Shown here in pieces: positions 6,540 through 9,502 of a stretch of 9,502 nt of DNA. Position numbers and translations under genes: made by a program. Every line of letters starts with the position of its first letter. The first letter of the stretch is position 1. The stretch is taken from assembly GCA_019415505.1 (NCBI GenBank), contig DXZC01000083.1:1-9502 (forward strand), given 5' to 3'. This stretch comes from Peptococcaceae bacterium (GTDB lineage: Bacteria; Bacillota; Dehalobacteriia; UBA7702). The notes below the pieces were generated by a model. It searched no databases. It saw only the letters and a program-made list of their open reading frames with translations, and had not been told where the DNA came from.

Positions 6540-7013
6540 ATGGTAAACATAGAAATGGAAAACGGTAAAAAAATCGTGCTGGAATTATATCCGGAAGTGG
6601 CCCCCAAAACGGTGGAGAACTTTTTAGCTTTGGTTAATAAGGGCTTTTACGATGGTTTGACCTTTCATCGGGTTATCAGCGGTTTTATGATTCAGGGCGG
6701 CTGTCCCGACGGTACCGGCATGGGCGGCCCTGGTCACAATATTTACGGCGAATTTAAGGCCAACGGCTTTAATAATGAGCTAAAGCATGAGCGCGGCGTT
6801 ATTTCTATGGCTCGGGCTCAGGACCCCAACTCCGCTGGCTCGCAATTCTTTATTATGCACGCTGATTCCCCTCATTTGGACGGCCAATACGCTGCCTTTG
6901 GTAAGGTGGTAGAGGGCCTGGAGGCGGTAGATGAAATAGCCGCCACGCCGGTGGGCTTTAACGATAAGCCTGTAACCCCCCAAGTAATGCAGAAAGTATA
7001 TGTTAGCGAATAA
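6540..7013 (+). CDS. ppiB: Cyclophilin-type peptidyl-prolyl isomerase
   Basis: This is a single-domain, apparently cytoplasmic cyclophilin (157 residues, no signal peptide) that catalyses cis-trans isomerisation of X-Pro bonds. Active-site residues equivalent to human CypA are Arg44 (FHRVISGFMIQGG), Phe49, Met50, Gln52, Ala91, Gln102 and Phe104 (GSQFFI) and Leu113. The position of CypA Trp121 is His112 and that of His126 is Tyr117 (HLDGQYAAFG), so weak cyclosporin binding is expected, as in many bacterial cyclophilins. GAGGTG (6529-6534) lies 5 bases before the ATG. It follows cooC by about 90 bases and ends at a strong terminator; the 90-base gap shows an isolated AAAGGAG (6470-6476) with no ORF behind it. 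Confidence 0.95.
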   Translation: MVNIEMENGKKIVLELYPEVAPKTVENFLALVNKGFYDGLTFHRVISGFMIQGGCPDGTGMGGPGHNIYGEFKANGFNNELKHERGVISMARAQDPNSAGSQFFIMHADSPHLDGQYAAFGKVVEGLEAVDEIAATPVGFNDKPVTPQVMQKVYVSE

Positions 7014-7017
7014 GCTG

Positions 7018-7060
7018 AAAAACCCCGTTCCGCTTGTAACCAAGCGGGGCAGGGGTTTTT
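7018..7060 (+). terminator. Strong intrinsic terminator of cooC-ppiB
   Basis: The outer stem AAAAACCCC (7018-7026) pairs with GGGGTTTTT (7052-7060). An inner stem CCGCTTG (7030-7036) pairs with CAAGCGG (7041-7047) around a 4-base loop. The downstream arm ends in a T-run. It begins 4 bases after the cyclophilin stop. The symmetric A/T tracts could let it work on both strands. Confidence 0.9.
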
Positions 7061-7064
7061 AAAT

Positions 7065-7307
7065 TTGTTACTGGTTAATATTGAGCAATTATGCCAGTGG
7101 CTGCCGTGGCTGGTAATCTCCTGGCAAAACACAATTAGAGCCTCATTTCCGGTAAACATTGCTTATATTGGGTTATTAGCTTTTTTGCTCGCCTTAATGT
7201 TGGTATGGATTGATAAATCAGGGGTTATAATCCGTGGGTTGCTACTTTACTGGGAGAATAATCCCTCTGTTGTTGCGGTTAAAACGGCTGAGGATTCTTT
7301 TTCTTAG
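7065..7307 (+). CDS. Doubtful 80-residue single-span membrane ORF
   Basis: This open frame starts at a TTG immediately after the terminator and ends in TAG. The product would have a Trp-rich N-terminal part (QWLPWLVISW, 11-20), one clear hydrophobic span (about 30-49, ending ALMLVWI) and a polar tail. I recognise no family. Against it are the non-ATG start, the lack of a good ribosome binding site (only the GGGG of the terminator, 9 bases upstream) and the lack of a promoter between terminator and start. For it are the length and the well-formed membrane helix. It could also be the remnant of a longer gene. Confidence 0.3.
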   Translation: MLLVNIEQLCQWLPWLVISWQNTIRASFPVNIAYIGLLAFLLALMLVWIDKSGVIIRGLLLYWENNPSVVAVKTAEDSFS

Positions 7308-7503
7308 ATCAAAAAACTACAGTTAACATTTAAAGTTCGCGTTTATAAAGTATTTTAGGTCTACTAATAATAGATTAATACTAATTTAAATAGCTAATGT
7401 TATAGGTCGGAGCGTAAATAAGCGGGCTGAAATCTAATTTATTTTAAGCCTGGGTGACCAGATAATTTAAGTATATAGCCCTGAGGGATATAACTCCAAA
7501 GGA

Positions 7504-7536
7504 TATAAAAAAAGCAGCCTTTAACTAGGCTGCTTT
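7504..7536 (-). terminator. Terminator of the zinc-ribbon gene
   Basis: A perfect 10-bp stem (7511-7520 with 7527-7536) encloses the 6-base loop TTAACT. On the minus strand the stem runs into seven Ts (complement of 7507-7513), an ideal intrinsic terminator about 30 bases after the stop at 7563. The 200 bases to its left (7308-7503) show no gene, only a CTGG-GTGA-CCAG mini-hairpin (7450-7461). Confidence 0.88.
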
Positions 7537-7562
7537 AAAATTCTTAAATTTTTAATTCTCAA

Positions 7563-7841
7563 TTATTCGGCGTCACGCTGAGCTTGCAGGCATTCTCTGC
7601 AATAAACGGGGCGTCCGTTGGTGGGGCGGAAAGGAACTTGAGTTTCTACGCCACATTGGTCGCAAACAACATCAAACATTTCTCTTTCGCCATTTCTCTG
7701 ACGGCGTCTTTTCTGACGGCATTCAGGGCAGCGGGCAGGCTCGTTCTGGAAGCCTTTTTCAGCGTAAAATTCTTGTTCCGATGCGGAAAACATAAATTCT
7801 TCGCCACATTCTTTGCATACTAAGGTTTTGTCGGAATACAT
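7563..7841 (-). CDS. Small protein with two zinc-ribbon domains
   Basis: The 92-residue protein has four CxxC pairs: Cys9/Cys12, Cys38/Cys41, Cys60/Cys63 and Cys81/Cys84, enough for two zinc sites. The N-terminal half (DKTLVCKECGEEF, then SEQEFYAEKGFQNEP and RCPECR) matches the probable zinc-ribbon domain common in Bacillota. The C-terminal half (VVCDQCGVETQVPF, then GRPVYCREC) is the CxxC-spacer-CxxC type domain that also occurs alone. Between them is a very basic linker RQKRRRQRNGER (42-53), which suggests nucleic acid or ribosome binding; the function of the family is not known to me. AGGAGG (7855-7850) lies 8 bases before the ATG but is paired in a predicted leader hairpin. The gene is monocistronic, with its own promoter and terminator, and is convergent or divergent to its neighbours. 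Confidence 0.9.
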   Translation of the reverse strand: MYSDKTLVCKECGEEFMFSASEQEFYAEKGFQNEPARCPECRQKRRRQRNGEREMFDVVCDQCGVETQVPFRPTNGRPVYCRECLQAQRDAE

Positions 7842-7844
7842 TGG

Positions 7845-7906
7845 GTTTACCTCCTAAATTTTTCTATTGCTTTGTCCTTTCGGGTCTGATCCATTTAGGA
7901 GTAAAC
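7845..7906 (-). promoter_or_regulatory. Leader hairpin sequestering the ribosome binding site
   Basis: On the mRNA of the zinc-ribbon gene, GTTTACTCCTAAAT (7906-7893) pairs with ATTTAGGAGGTAAAC (7859-7845) to give 14 base pairs with one bulged G. The right arm contains the whole AGGAGG. The 33-base loop contains a CC-GAAA-GG tetraloop motif. A second small hairpin (7907-7923, TTTCT/AGAAA) abuts it on the 5' side, so nearly the whole leader is structured. This suggests translational control: RNA thermometer, riboswitch or binding of a protein, possibly the product itself. The pairing is seen; the mechanism is inference. Confidence 0.6.
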
Positions 7907-7936
7907 TTTCTGGGACTAAGAAATAGCACTAGCCAT

Positions 7937-7965
7937 ATTATAGCTTATATTCTAATAATTTGCAA
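7937..7965 (-). promoter_or_regulatory. Probable promoter of the zinc-ribbon gene
   Basis: Read on the minus strand, TTGCAA (7965-7960) and a perfect TATAAT (7942-7937) are 17 bases apart. Transcription would start near 7930, giving a leader of about 90 bases made mostly of the hairpins at 7845-7923. Confidence 0.55.
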
Positions 7966-8064
7966 TATTTTTTTAAATTTTTCTTTTTTTATTGTTTTCC
8001 CAGTATAACATGGAAATTAATCAGTTTCTTTAGGCTGGCGTTTTTTACCAACCCTTGGGAGGTC

Positions 8065-8093
8065 TTTACAACAGCATTGTCTTGTGTTAAACT
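8065..8093 (+). promoter_or_regulatory. Probable dinB promoter
   Basis: TTTACA (8065-8070) and TAAACT (8088-8093) are 17 bases apart. The boxes are moderate, and the LexA box lies directly at the expected transcription start. Confidence 0.5.
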
Positions 8094-8108
8094 AGAACAA
8101 AAGTTCTA
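8093..8108 (+). promoter_or_regulatory. LexA (DinR) box, SOS operator
   Basis: The palindrome TAGAAC-AAAA-GTTCTA contains GAAC-N4-GTTC, the core of the Gram-positive LexA/DinR operator. It overlaps the expected dinB transcription start, 14 bases before the start codon, a repressing position. This predicts induction after DNA damage. Confidence 0.85.
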
Positions 8109-8121
8109 ATATGGTGATAGT

Positions 8122-9372
8122 ATGTCGCAAAGAGTAATATTTCACATTGATGTAAATAGCGCCTTTCTATCTTGGACTGCCGCTGAGCATATATTTAAGG
8201 GCGGTACCCTTGACTACCGCCGGATTAATTCCGCCATAGCCAAGGAGGGTATGGGCAAAAATATAATATTGGCTAAAAGCGAGGGGGCAAAAAAACAGGG
8301 CGTAGTTACTGGTGAACCGGTTTGGCAAGCCAGGGCCAAATGCCCTGATTTAGTTATTTTGGAGCCGGATTACAAGCTTTATCTTCGAGCCAGCGCAGCT
8401 ATGAAGCGGCTATTTTTTGACTATACACCCCTAGTAGAGGTTTTTTCCATTGACGAGTGCTTTTTGGATATGACGGGCCAGGAGAAATTTTTTGGTCCGC
8501 CGGAGATAGCCGCCAGGGGAATTAAAGAAAGGGTTAAGAGTGAGCTGGGCTTTACTGTTAACGTGGGGGTGGGGGATAATAAACCTTTGGCTAAAATGGC
8601 CTCGGAGTTAAAAAAACCGGACTTGGTTCATACCCTCTGGTCAGAGGAGTTAGCTGTCAAGCTTTGGCCCAGGCCTATTGACTTCCTCTTTATGGCTGGA
8701 CCGCAATCTGTGAAAAAATTGCGGAAAATCGGTTTGGATACCATTGGCAAGCTAGCGTCTGTAAACCGCCAATTTATCAATGATTATATGGGTAAGCAGG
8801 GGGATATGCTTTACCGTTATGCTAACGGCATAGATAATGAGCCGGTTTTAGCTGGGGAAGGGGCGCCGCCTAAAAGTGTAAGCCAATCCATTACTTTGCC
8901 TTTGCTCTTAGACCATATTGGGGAGGCTGAGGCTATATTCCTCTATATTGCGGAATGTCTTGGCGCAAAGCTACGGCAAAGGCAACTCACTGCCGGTACT
9001 ATCTATGTGGGGGTTAAGGATAGAGACAGGGTTTACCGGGGTAAACAGCAACGGGTGGCGGAGCCTTTGCTGCACCGCCGGACAATTTTTAACTATGGTG
9101 TGGAACTGCTGCGGCAAATTTGGCCGGTCAATGGCGTGCGGTATGTTGGGATAGGGTTAAGCGACTTGCAGTTTGACCGCCCCTTGGCGGCGGATTTATT
9201 TAGCGACGCCATATTGAAAGAGGAACGTCTGGACGCCGCGGTGTACGCTATTAAAGAGCGCTTTGGCAGCGAGGCCATAATTCCCGGCAAACTCTTGAAT
9301 TCGCCGGTAAAAAGCTATTTTCGAGATATTGGGGAAGAAAATGACGGCCAGGAGCCGCCCCGGTTTTTTTAA
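8122..9372 (+). CDS. dinB: Y-family DNA polymerase (DinB/Pol IV type)
   Basis: This is a predicted error-prone translesion polymerase of 416 residues. Motif I is HIDVNSAFLSW (8-18) with metal-binding Asp10 and steric-gate Phe15. The second acidic residue of the common DMD motif is Asn12, a variant I associate with clostridial members. The catalytic pair is Asp111-Glu112 in FSIDECFLD. The fingers/palm segment NVGVGDNKPLAKMASELKKPD (147-167) is followed by a helix-hairpin-helix thumb (about 186-212, LDTIGKLA), the ANGID element (234-238) and the little finger (about 250-350). PLAADLF (354-360) may be a degenerate clamp-binding peptide; a canonical QLSLF motif is not seen. GGTGA (8113-8117) lies 4 bases before the ATG. 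A LexA box governs it. The stop codon is preceded by a T7 run without a strong stem, so termination is unclear; 9373-9439 holds nothing recognisable. Confidence 0.92.
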   Translation: MSQRVIFHIDVNSAFLSWTAAEHIFKGGTLDYRRINSAIAKEGMGKNIILAKSEGAKKQGVVTGEPVWQARAKCPDLVILEPDYKLYLRASAAMKRLFFDYTPLVEVFSIDECFLDMTGQEKFFGPPEIAARGIKERVKSELGFTVNVGVGDNKPLAKMASELKKPDLVHTLWSEELAVKLWPRPIDFLFMAGPQSVKKLRKIGLDTIGKLASVNRQFINDYMGKQGDMLYRYANGIDNEPVLAGEGAPPKSVSQSITLPLLLDHIGEAEAIFLYIAECLGAKLRQRQLTAGTIYVGVKDRDRVYRGKQQRVAEPLLHRRTIFNYGVELLRQIWPVNGVRYVGIGLSDLQFDRPLAADLFSDAILKEERLDAAVYAIKERFGSEAIIPGKLLNSPVKSYFRDIGEENDGQEPPRFF

Positions 9373-9439
9373 GCTTAGGCAAGGCTAGAAACTGAGGGTT
9401 AATATAGTTGTATGTTTAGGTCGCAGCCGGTAAAATTCT

Positions 9440-9502
9440 GGATAATAGGATAATAGGATAATAGGATAATAGGATAATAGGATAATAGGATAATAGGATA
9501 AT
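9440..9502. repeat. 8-bp tandem repeat array, cut by the window end
   Basis: The unit GGATAATA is repeated without a mismatch: seven full copies plus seven bases of an eighth, and the array may continue beyond the window. It lies about 70 bases after dinB. The plus strand contains TAA in all frames. The minus strand is open and would encode the 8-residue cycle YYPIILLS in any frame, but nothing indicates it is translated. Such perfect arrays are prone to slippage and length variation. Confidence 0.95.

Noticed and set aside
9349..9372. Terminator formed by the end of dinB and its T7 run
   Set aside because: Only a 4-bp stem (CGGC/GCCG) precedes the T-run with a gap of six bases, too weak to call.
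9440..9502. CRISPR array
   Set aside because: The repeat units are 8 bp and directly adjacent, with no spacers.

Overview
The window looks like a chromosomal segment of an anaerobic, moderately AT-rich Bacillota (Clostridia or Negativicutes type). The reasons are strong AGGAGG ribosome binding sites, near-consensus SigA promoters, a CIRCE operator on groESL, a Gram-positive LexA box (GAAC-N4-GTTC) on a Y-family polymerase gene, and a CooC-type nickel-insertion ATPase, which is typical of organisms with carbon monoxide dehydrogenase / acetyl-CoA synthase. This taxonomic placement is inference; no rRNA is present.

Layout. Positions 1-688 hold no sizeable gene. A perfect TTGACA-N17-TATAAT promoter (59-87) precedes a 25-residue hydrophobic ORF (143-220), followed by several hairpins. 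Positions 689-2520 are a leftward two-gene unit driven by another perfect promoter (2596-2568): a C39-like cysteine peptidase whose 5' end is interrupted by an in-frame TAG, then a lipoprotein of beta-propeller appearance. Divergently, 2674-4789 is the HrcA/CIRCE-controlled groES-groEL operon with its terminator. A HAD phosphatase follows (4836-5477). A fresh promoter (5553-5582) then drives a cooC-like gene, with a cytoplasmic cyclophilin after it and a strong terminator (7018-7060). An uncertain 80-codon membrane ORF (7065-7307) and about 200 bases without recognisable content come next.

The leftward gene at 7841-7563 encodes a 92-residue protein with four CxxC pairs. It has its own promoter, its own terminator, and a leader hairpin that would bury its ribosome binding site. 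Rightward from 8122 is a dinB-type translesion polymerase under a LexA box. The window ends inside an array of an 8-bp tandem repeat (9440-9502).

Working together. Most of the segment is housekeeping and stress response: protein folding (GroES/EL, cyclophilin), metallocofactor assembly (CooC) and SOS mutagenesis (DinB). No multi-gene novel system is evident. The points most worth a second look are the amber-interrupted peptidase, the sequestered ribosome binding site of the zinc-ribbon gene, the tiny membrane ORF behind a perfect promoter, the CooC gene apart from any CODH gene, and the terminal 8-bp repeat.
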